Assembly (NCBI GenBank): GCA_964036665.1 | Contig: OZ038530.1 | Location: 620,001 to 684,000, forward strand | Reading direction: 5' to 3' | Length of the DNA stretch: 64,000 bases | DNA from: Gordius sp. MW1 | Taxonomy: Eukaryota > Nematomorpha > Gordioida > Gordea > Gordiidae | Shown: in pieces, positions 9,728 through 19,639 of the stretch | Numbering within the stretch: the first letter of the stretch is position 1 | Layout: every line of letters begins with the position of its first letter | The notes under the pieces: generated by a model | What the model was told of the DNA's origin: nothing | What the model saw: the letters and a program-made list of their open reading frames with translations, nothing else | The model's database searches: none | Position numbers and translations under genes: made by a program

Positions 9728-10182
9728 CAGGAGGCTACAAGTTTGAATCCCGGAGAGTATTCTGTTCTTGTTAATAACATTGATAATATGACTTTTTAGC
9801 CGTCCGCTGAAATTTTCACGAAGCCTATATGGTTGAACAAAAAAATTTAAAAAATTTTCAAGTCGAAAATCTTTTTTTTGTCGGAATTCACCTCTGATAT
9901 CGAAAATTTTCATGAGGCCTATATGGTGTTACAAAAAAATTGAAAAAATTTTGAGGTCGAAAAAAATATTTTTTGATAAAAAAATTTAATAAATTGCATA
10001 GCACGGAGGGACGACGGAGGGACGACAGAGGGACGACGGACGGACGACGGAGAGACGACGGAGGGAGGACGGACGGACAACGGAGGGACGACGGACCGTC
10101 CGTTGTCCGTCAGGAGGCAACAAGTTTGAATCCGTGAGAGTATTCTGTTGATAATATGACTTTTTGGCCGTCCGCTGGCTAC
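9728..10182 (+). repeat. Strand-switch island 2 (455 bp)
   Basis: Appears identical to island 1, 4,941 bp away, including the GTCGAAAATC stretch that islands 4-8 lack. Islands 1 and 2 are therefore one recent duplicate pair. The inverted sub-array is at 10003-10096 and the switch at 10097. Confidence 0.93.
10003..10096 (-). repeat. Inverted 11-bp sub-array in island 2
   Basis: Identical to 5062-5155. It ends at the near-palindrome centred on 10097. Confidence 0.9.
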
Positions 10183-12012
10183 GTCCGTTGTCCGTCCGTT
10201 GTCCGCCCGTTGTCCGTCTGTTGTCCGTCCGTTGTCCGTCCGTTGTCCGTTCGTTGTCCGTTCGTTGTCCTTCCGTTGTCCTTCCGTTGTCCTTCCGTTG
10301 TCCGTCCGTTGTCCGTCTGATGTCCTTCCGTTGTCCGTCCGTTGTCCGTCCGTTGTCCGCCCGTTGTCCTTCCGTTGTCCTTCCGTTGTCCGTCCGTTGT
10401 CCGTCCGTTGTCCGTCCGTTGTCCGTCCGTTGTCCGTCCGTTGTCCTTCCGTTGTCCGTCAGATGTCCTTTTGTTGTCTGTCCGTTGTCCGTTCGTTGTC
10501 CGTTCGTTGTCCGTTCGTTGTCCGTCCGTTGTCCGCCCGTTGTCCGCCCGTTGTCCTTCCGTTGTCCGTCCGTTGTCCTTCCGTTGTCCGTCCGTTGTCC
10601 GTCCGTTGTCCGTTCGTTGTCCGTTCGTTGTCCGCCCGTTGTCCTTCCGTTGTCCTTCCGTTGTCCGTCCGTTGTCCTTCCGTTGTCCGTCCTTTGTCCG
10701 TCTGATGTCCTTTTGTTGTCCGTCCGTTGTCCGTCTGATGTCCTTTTGTTGTCCTTCCGTTGTCCGTCCGTTGTCCGTCTGATGTCCTTCCGTTGTCCAT
10801 CCGTTGTCCGTCCCTTGTCCGTCTGATGTCCTTCCGTTGTCCGTCCGTTGTGCGCCCGTTGTCCGCCCGTTGTCCTTCCGTTGTCCGTCCGTTGTCCGTC
10901 TGATGTCCTTCCGTTGTCCGTCCGTTGTCCGTCCGTTGTCCGCCCGTTGTCCTTCCGTTGTCCGTCCGTTGTCCGTCCGTTGTCCGTCCGTTGTCCGTCC
11001 GTTGTCCTTCCGTTGTCCGTCAGATGTCCTTTTGTTGTCTGTCCGTTGTCCGTTCGTTGTCCGTTCGTTGTCCGTTCGTTGTCCGTCCGTTGTCCGCCCG
11101 TTGTCCGCCCGTTGTCCTTCCGTTGTCCGTCCGTTGTCCTTCCGTTGTCCGTCCGTTGTCCGTCCGTTGTCCGTTCGTTGTCCGTTCGTTGTCCGCCCGT
11201 TGTCCGTCCGTTGTCCGTCCGTTGTCCGTTCGTTGTCCGTCCCTTGTCCGTCTGATGTCCTTTTGTTGTCCGTCCGTTGTCCGTTCGTTGTCCGTTCGTT
11301 GTCCGTTCGTTGTCCGTTCGTTGTCCTTTCGTTGTCCGTTCGTTGTCCGTCTGATGTCCTTTTGTTGTCCTTCCGTTGTCCGTCCGTTGTCCGTCTGATG
11401 TCCTTCCGTTGTCCGTCCGTTGTCCGCCCGTTGTCCTTCCGTTGTCCGCACGTTGTCCGCCCTATGTCCGTTGTCCGTCCGTTGTCCGTCCTTTGTCCGC
11501 CCGTTGTCCGTCCGTTGTCCGTCTGATGTCCTTTTGTTGTCCGCCCGTTGTCCGTCCGTTGTCCGTCCGTTGTCCGTTCGTTGTCCATCCGTTGTCCGTC
11601 TGATGTCCTTTTGTTGTCCGCCCGTTGTCCTTCCGTAGTCCGCCCGTTGTCCGTCCGTTGTCCTTCCGTTGTCCTTCCGTTGTCCGTTCGTTGTCCGTTC
11701 GTTGTCCGTCCGTTGTCCGTCCGTTGTCCGGCCGTTGTCCGTTCGTTGTACGTCCGTTGTCCGTCTGATGTCCTTTTGTTGTCTGTCCGTTGTCCGTTCG
11801 TTGTCCGTTCGTTGTCCGTTCGTTTTCCGTTCGTTGTCCGTTCGTTGTCCGTCTGATGTCCTTTTGTTGTCCTTCCGTTGTCCGTCCGTTGTCCGTCTGA
11901 TGTCCTTCCGTTGTCCGTCCGTTGTCCGCCCGTTGTCCTTCCGTTGTCCGCACGTTGTCCGCCCGTTGTATGTCCGTTGTCCGTCCGTTGTCCGTCCGTT
12001 GTCCGCCCGTTG
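10183..12012 (+). repeat. 11-bp satellite array, segment 4
   Basis: About 166 units between island 2 and transposon copy 2. It carries the short unit TATGTCC at 11463-11469 and rare variants (GTAGTCC, GTTTTCC, GGCCG, GTACGTCC) that recur 3,931 bp downstream. Confidence 0.97.
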
Positions 12013-12448
12013 CAGGGTTTCTTTCAGAGGGGAGCCCGGGGGGGTAATACCCCCCCCGGGGAGTTTCAAATACCCCCCCGGAGAGTTTTGATTGAAGGAA
12101 GCATGAACATTAACTGAGGTTCCACCATGAAGTCATAAATTATATTAATAATAGGCTTAGGCTAAAATTGAAATTCAATAAATTATTTTAATTTGTCAAT
12201 AAAAAATATAAAATTGGCGAAATTAAATTTTTTTACAGATCAGGTGGAAATCATTCATAGACATCATTTTTTAACATCTGTGAACCGTAAATTTACAATC
12301 TTGAAAGTTACAAATTATCTTTAATATATCAATAGGTAACTAAACATAAATAAATGCTTTTAGAATTATTAAATCACTATCTTACTTATAAACTTAAAAA
12401 GAATTATTATAAATAATACATTCTATGTTTTTTTTGAATTGCAGATAG

Positions 12449-12685
12449 ATGTCTGGTAAATATAAAAGTACTCTTTTACACTACTTTAGTAAAAAGGAAA
12501 ATTCTAATAAAAAGGATGGTAAATATGATTTAATTTGGAATAATTTTAATTATGCAACAGGTGAAGATATGAATAATTGTTCTGTAGAAAAAACTCTGGT
12601 TTGTTCCATTCATTGTTATAATGAAAAGGATGGTATTTATATTTATATTACTAACAAAATATTGGTCATTTTAAATGTATATTAA
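12449..12685 (+). pseudogene. hAT transposase 5' coding remnant, copy 2
   Basis: A 78-codon ORF like that at 536, with asparagine at residue 18 and histidine at 55. The upstream acceptor-like GAATTGCAG is retained. Only the basic N-terminal stretch (STLLHYFSKKE) is informative; the rest may run into intron. It is followed by the degenerate internal repeat units. Confidence 0.5.
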
Positions 12686-13037
12686 CTAATTATAATTTGC
12701 TTGCAAGCATATAAAAAAGATCTTTTTTGTCTAATCAATTATGTATTATGAAAAGGTGAGGATAATTCTGTGGAGAAACTGGTTTATTCCATAGATTGTC
12801 AAAATAAAAAAGATGGTATTTACATTTATACACACAAAATAATGTTTATAACTAATGATAATTATCTGTCATGCATTTAAATTCTGATATAGATAAAATA
12901 TCTTTTTTATCTATTTGATTTTGAATTAGAAATAGGCGAGAAGATATGTTTGGGGAATACTATGGGTATTTGTGTTTATATAAAATAATAAATAAGGCAT
13001 GAATATGTTTGTTTGTAATAGGTAAAGATGGGACTGA

Positions 13038-13244
13038 ATTAAGAAAAACTCTTGTTTTATCCCTTACTTTAGTGCAATGAACCGAATTATGGTTGCATTA
13101 AGAAACAGGCTAGGGGAGATATCTTTAGACCACTGTATGAGAATATCTATAGAAGGGGCTGACCTTCCTACTGAAGAATATCTAGATATGGCGATGAAGG
13201 AGTACGCCTTTAAAAAACAAAGAAGTATTCGGTTACTTTCTTAA
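13038..13244 (+). pseudogene. hAT transposase C-terminal remnant, copy 2 (longer version)
   Basis: A 68-codon frame from just after a TGA at 13035-13037 to the TAA at 13242, with an internal ATG at 13077. It reads FSAMNRIMVALRNRLG and then MRISIEGADL. FS-x-MN-R-I followed by NRLG is the typical start of the hAT C-terminal dimerisation region (family knowledge), so this copy preserves residues lost from copy 1. The upstream transposase core is absent. AATAAA follows at 13330. Confidence 0.72.
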
Positions 13245-13438
13245 AAGAACACTTGCCCGTTAAAATATTACATGTATTTATTTAATGATTATGCGTGTAT
13301 GTATCAATTTATATATCACTTATATCACCAATAAAAATTAGTAAATATTATACAAAATGGTTTAGCAATTAAAAAAATTTTTACCCCCCCGGAAGTTGAA
13401 AATACCCCCCCGGAGCATTTTTTCTGAAAGAAACCCTG

Positions 13439-15943
13439 GTCTGATGTCCTTTTGTTGTCCGTCCGTTCGTTGTCCGTTCGTTGTCCGTTCGTTGTCCGTC
13501 TGATGTCCTTTTGTTGTCCTTCCGTTGTCCGTTCGTTGTCCGTCTGATGTCCTTCCGTTGTCCGTCCGTTGTCCGCCCGTTGTCTTTCCGTTGTCCTTCC
13601 GTTGTCCGTCCGTTGTCCTTCCGTTGTCCGTCAGATGTCCTTTTGTTGTCTGTCCGTTGTCCGTTCGTTGTCCGTTCGTTGTCCTTCCGTTGTCCTTCCG
13701 TTGTCCGTCCGTTGTCCGTCCGTTGTCCTTCCGTTGTCCGTCTGATGTCCGTCCGTTGTCCTTCCGTTGTCCGTCCGTTGTCCGTCCGTTGTCCTTCCGT
13801 TGTCCGTCAGATGTCCTTTTGTTGTCTGTCCGTTGTCCGTTTGTTGTCCGTTCGTTGTCCGCCCGTTGTCCTTCCGTTGTCCTTCCGTTGTCCGTCCGTT
13901 GTCCGTCCGTTGTCCGTCCGTTGTCCTTCCGTTGTCCTTCCGTTGTCCTTCCGTTGTCCTTCCGTTGTCCTTCCGTTGTCCGTCCGTTGTCCGTCTGATG
14001 TCATTTTGTTGTCCGTCCGTTGTCCGTCCGTTGTCCGTCCGTTGTCCGTTCGTTGTCCGTCCGTTGTCCGTCTGATGTCCTTTTGTTGTCTGTCCGTTGT
14101 CCGTTCGTTGTCCGTTCGTTGTCCGTTCGTTGTACGTTTGTTGTCCGTCTGATGTCCTTTTGTTGTCCGTCCGTTGTCCGTCCGTTGTCCGTTCGTTGTC
14201 CGTTCGTTGTCCTTCCGTTGTCCTTCCGTTGTCCTTCCGTTGTCCGTCCGTTGTCCGTCTGATGTCCTTCCGTTGTCCGTCCGTTGTCCGTCCGTTGTCC
14301 GCCCGTTGTCCTTCCGTTGTCCTTCCGTTGTCCGTCCGTTGTCCGTCCGTTGTCCGTCCGTTGTCCGTCCGTTGTCCTTCCGTTGTCCGTCAGATGTCCT
14401 TTTGTTGTCTGTCCGTTGTCCGTTCGTTGTCCGTTCGTTGTCCGTTCGTTGTCCGTCCGTTGTCCGCCCGTTGTCCGCCCGTTGTCCTTCCGTTGTCCGT
14501 CCGTTGTCCTTCCGTTGTCCGTCCGTTGTCCGTCCGTTGTCCGTTCGTTGTCCGTTCGTTGTCCGCCCGTTGTCCTTCCGTTGTCCTTCCGTTGTCCGTC
14601 CGTTGTCCTTCCGTTGTCCGTCCGTTGTCCGTCTGATGTCCTTTTGTTGTCCGTCCGTTGTCCGTCTGATGTCCTTTTGTTGTCCTTCCGTTGTCCGTCC
14701 GTTGTCCGTCTGATGTCCTTCCGTTGTCCATCCGTTGTCCGTCCCTTGTCCGTCTGATGTCCTTCCGTTGTCCGTCCGTTGTGCGCCCGTTGTCCGCCCG
14801 TTGTCCTTCCGTTGTCCGTCCGTTGTCCGTCTGATGTCCTTCCGTTGTCCGTCCGTTGTCCGTCCGTTGTCCGCCCGTTGTCCTTCCGTTGTCCGTCCGT
14901 TGTCCGTCCGTTGTCCGTCCGTTGTCCGTCCGTTGTCCTTCCGTTGTCCGTCAGATGTCCTTTTGTTGTCTGTCCGTTGTCCGTTCGTTGTCCGTTCGTT
15001 GTCCGTTCGTTGTCCGTCCGTTGTCCGCCCGTTGTCCGCCCGTTGTCCTTCCGTTGTCCGTCCGTTGTCCTTCCGTTGTCCGTCCGTTGTCCGTCCGTTG
15101 TCCGTTCGTTGTCCGTTCGTTGTCCGCCCGTTGTCCGTCCGTTGTCCGTCCGTTGTCCGTTCGTTGTCCGTCCCTTGTCCGTCTGATGTCCTTTTGTTGT
15201 CCGTCCGTTGTCCGTTCGTTGTCCGTTCGTTGTCCGTTCGTTGTCCGTTCGTTGTCCTTTCGTTGTCCGTTCGTTGTCCGTCTGATGTCCTTTTGTTGTC
15301 CTTCCGTTGTCCGTCCGTTGTCCGTCTGATGTCCTTCCGTTGTCCGTCCGTTGTCCGCCCGTTGTCCTTCCGTTGTCCGCACGTTGTCCGCCCTATGTCC
15401 GTTGTCCGTCCGTTGTCCGTCCTTTGTCCGCCCGTTGTCCGTCCGTTGTCCGTCTGATGTCCTTTTGTTGTCCGCCCGTTGTCCGTCCGTTGTCCGTCCG
15501 TTGTCCGTTCGTTGTCCATCCGTTGTCCGTCTGATGTCCTTTTGTTGTCCGCCCGTTGTCCTTCCGTAGTCCGCCCGTTGTCCGTCCGTTGTCCTTCCGT
15601 TGTCCTTCCGTTGTCCGTTCGTTGTCCGTTCGTTGTCCGTCCGTTGTCCGTCCGTTGTCCGGCCGTTGTCCGTTCGTTGTACGTCCGTTGTCCGTCTGAT
15701 GTCCTTTTGTTGTCTGTCCGTTGTCCGTTCGTTGTCCGTTCGTTGTCCGTTCGTTTTCCGTTCGTTGTCCGTTCGTTGTCCGTCTGATGTCCTTTTGTTG
15801 TCCTTCCGTTGTCCGTCCGTTGTCCGTCTGATGTCCTTCCGTTGTCCGTCCGTTGTCCGCCCGTTGTCCTTCCGTTGTCCGCACGTTGTCCGCCCGTTGT
15901 ATGTCCGTTGTCCGTCCGTTGTCCGTCCGTTGTCCGCCCGTTG
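13439..15943 (+). repeat. 11-bp satellite array, segment 5
   Basis: About 228 units between transposon copies 2 and 3. It spans the junction of the 3,931-bp tandem duplication near 14162. It begins with the 4-bp stub phase slip at 13465 and holds another short unit at 15394-15400. Confidence 0.97.
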
Positions 15944-16379
15944 CAGGGTTTCTTTCAGAGGGGAGCCCGGGGGGGTAATACCCCCCCCGGGGAGTTTCAA
16001 ATACCCCCCCGGAGAGTTTTGATTGAAGGAAGCATGAACATTAACTGAGGTTCCACCATGAAGTCATAAATTATATTAATAATAGGCTTAGGCTAAAATT
16101 GAAATTCAATAAATTATTTTAATTTGTCAATAAAAAATATAAAATTGGCGAAATTAAATTTTTTTACAGATCAGGTGGAAATCATTCATAGACATCATTT
16201 TTTAACATCTGTGAACCGTAAATTTACAATCTTGAAAGTTACAAATTATCTTTAATATATCAATAGGTAACTAAACATAAATAAATGCTTTTAGAATTAT
16301 TAAATCACTATCTTACTTATAAACTTAAAAAGAATTATTATAAATAATACATTCTATGTTTTTTTTGAATTGCAGATAG

Positions 16380-16616
16380 ATGTCTGGTAAATATAAAAGT
16401 ACTCTTTTACACTACTTTAGTAAAAAGGAAAATTCTAATAAAAAGGATGGTAAATATGATTTAATTTGGAATAATTTTAATTATGCAACAGGTGAAGATA
16501 TGAATAATTGTTCTGTAGAAAAAACTCTGGTTTGTTCCATTCATTGTTATAATGAAAAGGATGGTATTTATATTTATATTACTAACAAAATATTGGTCAT
16601 TTTAAATGTATATTAA
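16380..16616 (+). pseudogene. hAT transposase 5' coding remnant, copy 3
   Basis: Duplicate of the ORF at 12449, with the same residues at all positions and the same acceptor-like context. Confidence 0.5.
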
Positions 16617-16968
16617 CTAATTATAATTTGCTTGCAAGCATATAAAAAAGATCTTTTTTGTCTAATCAATTATGTATTATGAAAAGGTGAGGATAATTCT
16701 GTGGAGAAACTGGTTTATTCCATAGATTGTCAAAATAAAAAAGATGGTATTTACATTTATACACACAAAATAATGTTTATAACTAATGATAATTATCTGT
16801 CATGCATTTAAATTCTGATATAGATAAAATATCTTTTTTATCTATTTGATTTTGAATTAGAAATAGGCGAGAAGATATGTTTGGGGAATACTATGGGTAT
16901 TTGTGTTTATATAAAATAATAAATAAGGCATGAATATGTTTGTTTGTAATAGGTAAAGATGGGACTGA

Positions 16969-17175
16969 ATTAAGAAAAACTCTTGTTTTATCCCTTACTT
17001 TAGTGCAATGAACCGAATTATGGTTGCATTAAGAAACAGGCTAGGGGAGATATCTTTAGACCACTGTATGAGAATATCTATAGAAGGGGCTGACCTTCCT
17101 ACTGAAGAATATCTAGATATGGCGATGAAGGAGTACGCCTTTAAAAAACAAAGAAGTATTCGGTTACTTTCTTAA
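16969..17175 (+). pseudogene. hAT transposase C-terminal remnant, copy 3
   Basis: Duplicate of 13038-13244, with the FSAMNRI...RNRLG and RISIEGADL signatures retained. AATAAA follows at 17261. Confidence 0.72.
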
Positions 17176-17369
17176 AAGAACACTTGCCCGTTAAAATATT
17201 ACATGTATTTATTTAATGATTATGCGTGTATGTATCAATTTATATATCACTTATATCACCAATAAAAATTAGTAAATATTATACAAAATGGTTTAGCAAT
17301 TAAAAAAATTTTTACCCCCCCGGAAGTTGAAAATACCCCCCCGGAGCATTTTTTCTGAAAGAAACCCTG

Positions 17370-18574
17370 GTCTGATGTCCTTTTGTTGTCCGTCCGTTCG
17401 TTGTCCGTTCGTTGTCCGTTCGTTGTCCGTCTGATGTCCTTTTGTTGTCCTTCCGTTGTCCGTTCGTTGTCCGTCTGATGTCCTTCCGTTGTCCGTCCGT
17501 TGTCCGCCCGTTGTCTTTCCGTTGTCCTTCCGTTGTCCGTCCGTTGTCCTTCCGTTGTCCGTCAGATGTCCTTTTGTTGTCTGTCCGTTGTCCGTTCGTT
17601 GTCCGTTCGTTGTCCTTCCGTTGTCCTTCCGTTGTCCGTCCGTTGTCCGTCCGTTGTCCTTCCGTTGTCCGTCTGATGTCCGTCCGTTGTCCTTCCGTTG
17701 TCCGTCCGTTGTCCGTCCGTTGTCCTTCCGTTGTCCGTCAGATGTCCTTTTGTTGTCTGTCCGTTGTCCGTTTGTTGTCCGTTCGTTGTCCGCCCGTTGT
17801 CCTTCCGTTGTCCTTCCGTTGTCCGTCCGTTGTCCGTCCGTTGTCCGTCCGTTGTCCTTCCGTTGTCCTTCCGTTGTCCTTCCGTTGTCCTTCCGTTGTC
17901 CTTCCGTTGTCCGTCCGTTGTCCGTCTGATGTCATTTTGTTGTCCGTCCGTTGTCCGTCCGTTGTCCGTCCGTTGTCCGTCCGTTGTCCGTCCGTTGTCC
18001 GTTCGTTGTCCGTCCGTTGTCCGTCTGATGTCCTTTTGTTGTCTGTCCGTTGTCCGTTCGTTGTCCGTTCGTTGTCCGTTCGTTGTACGTTTGTTGTCCG
18101 TCTGATGTCCTTTTGTTGTCCTTCCGTTGTCCGTCCGTTGTCCGTCTGATGTCCGCCCGTTGTCCTTCCGTCGTCCGTCCGTTGTCCGCTCGTTGTCCTT
18201 CCGTTGTCCTTCCGTTGTCCGTCCGTTGTCCTTCCGTTGTCCGTCCGTTGTCCGTTCGTTGTCCGTTCGTTGTCCGCCCGTTGTCCTTCCGTTGTCCTTC
18301 CGTTGTCCGTCCGTTGTCCTTCCGTTGTCCGTCCGTTGTCCGTCTGATGTCCTTTTGTTGTCCGTCCGTTGTCCGTCTGATGTCCTTTTGTTGTCCTTCC
18401 GTTGTCCGTCCGTTGTCCGTCTGATGTCCTTCCGTTGTCCATCCGTTGTCCGTCCCTTGTCCATCTGATGTCCTTCCGTTGTCCGTCCGTTGTCCGTCTG
18501 ATGTCCTTCCGTTGTCCGTCCGTTGTCCGTCCCTTGTCCGTCTGATGTCCTTCCGTTGTCCGTCCGTTGTCCAT
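17370..18574 (+). repeat. 11-bp satellite array, segment 6
   Basis: About 110 units. The 4-bp stub is at 17396-17399. It carries a rare GTCGTCC unit near 18170, the variant otherwise concentrated in the inverted sub-arrays. The tandem duplication ends near 18115; beyond that the order matches the unit order found just upstream of the other islands (for example 4600-4786). Confidence 0.97.
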
Positions 18575-19326
18575 CAGGAGGCTACAAGTTTGAATCCCGG
18601 AGAGTATTCTGTTCTTGTTAATAACATTGATAATATGACTTTTTAGCCGTCCGCTGAAATTTTCACGAAGCCTATATGGTTGAACAAAAAAATTTAAAAA
18701 ATTTTCAAGTCGAAAAATTTTTTTTTTTCGGAATTCACCTCTGATATCGAAAATTTTCATGAGGCCTATATGGTGTTACAAAAAAATTGAAAAAATTTTG
18801 AGGTCGAAAAAATATTTTCTGATCAAAAAAATTTTTTTTACGGAATTCACTTCTGATATCAAAAATTTTCATGAGGCCTATATGGTTGAACAAAAAAATG
18901 GAAAAAAATTTGAGGTCGAAAAAAATATTTTTTGATAAAAAAAATTTAATAAATTGCATAGCACGGAGGGACGACGGAGGGACGACGGAGGGACGACGGA
19001 CGGACGACGGAGGGACGACGGACGGACGACGGAGAGACGACGGAGGGAGGACGGACGGACAACGGAGGGACGACGGACCGTCCGTTGTCCGTCAGGAGGC
19101 AACAAGTTTGAATCCGTGAGAGTATTCTGTTGATAATATGACTTTTTGGCCGTCCGCTGGCTACGTCCGTTGTCCGTCCGTTGTCCGCCCGTTGTCCGTC
19201 TGTTGTCCGTCCGTTGTCCGTCCGTTGTCCGTCCGTTGTCCGTCCGTTGTCCGTCAGGAGGCAACAAGTTTGAATCCGTGAGAGTATTCTGTTGATAATA
19301 TGACTTTTTGGCCGTCCGCTGGCTAC
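18575..19326 (+). repeat. Strand-switch island 3, expanded form (752 bp)
   Basis: Same architecture as island 1 but enlarged at three places: three AT-rich units (18659-18752, 18753-18864, 18865-18962), a longer inverted sub-array (18963-19078, about 10.5 units) and three M modules (18575-18656, 19093-19159, 19254-19320). The second and third M modules are separated by exactly eight plus-strand 11-bp units (19166-19253). The middle AT unit keeps the CGGAATTCAC-TCTGATATC segment that the last unit of other islands lacks, so this may be the less-deleted form. Confidence 0.92.
18963..19078 (-). repeat. Inverted 11-bp sub-array in island 3
   Basis: Minus-orientation units, two more than in the other islands, mostly GTCGTCCCTCC read on the minus strand. 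The orientation switch is at 19079. Confidence 0.9.
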
Positions 19327-19639
19327 GTCCGTTGTCCGTCCGTTGTCCGTCCGTTGTCCTTCCGTTGTCCTTCCGTTGTCCGTTCGTTGTCCGCCCGTTG
19401 TCCTTCCGTTGTCCTTCCGTTGTCCTTCCGTTGTCCTTCCGTTGTCCGTCCGTTGTCCGTCCGTTGTCCTTCCGTTGTCCTTCCGTTGTCCGTTCGTTGT
19501 CCGTCCGTTGTCCGTTCGTTGTCCGTCGGTTGTCCGTCTGATGTCCTTCCGTTGTCCGTGCGTTGTCCGTCCCTTGTCCGTCTGATGTCCTTCCGTTGTC
19601 CGTCCGTTGTCCGTCCGTTGTCCGCCCGTTGTCCTTCCG

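Larger units (their letters stand above)
2006..11564 (+). repeat. Segmental duplication, two copies (about 2006-6612 and 6881-11564)
   Basis: Variant-by-variant matching gives an offset of 4,875 bp from 2006/6881. It becomes 4,941 bp after six extra units in the right copy (near 7490-7560), and 4,952 bp after one more unit near 10430. Both copies include a 455-bp island (4787 and 9728). The piece between them (about 6596-6880) instead matches 3987-4271, so the junction is a mosaic. The copies otherwise look nearly identical, implying recent duplication or gene conversion. Confidence 0.88.
12013..13438 (+). mobile_element. hAT-type DNA transposon derivative, copy 2 (1,426 bp)
   Basis: Same termini as copy 1: CAGGGTTTCTTTCAG at 12013-12027 and its complement at 13424-13438. 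It has shorter C/G tracts and retains 26 bp missing from copy 1, so it is closer to the ancestral 3' coding end. The left flank ends GCCCGTTG and the right flank begins GTCTGATG. These occupy the same eight positions of the 11-bp unit and match at 5 of 8 bases, as expected for an 8-bp hAT target duplication later blurred by unit exchange. A 4-bp stub, GTTC at 13465-13468, then shifts the array phase. Confidence 0.83.
15944..17369 (+). mobile_element. hAT-type DNA transposon derivative, copy 3 (1,426 bp)
   Basis: Terminal repeats at 15944-15958 and 17355-17369. I found no difference from copy 2 in length, coding remnants, tract lengths or flanking units, consistent with origin by the 3,931-bp tandem duplication rather than transposition. 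Confidence 0.85.
10232..18115 (+). repeat. 3,931-bp tandem duplication carrying transposon copies 2 and 3
   Basis: Copy a spans about 10232-14162 and copy b about 14163-18115. Tracer variants, short units and the whole 1,426-bp transposon match at an offset of exactly 3,931 bp. The one length change seen is two extra units (22 bp) in copy b near 17980. The transposon was thus duplicated passively with the satellite, not by a new insertion. Confidence 0.92.
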
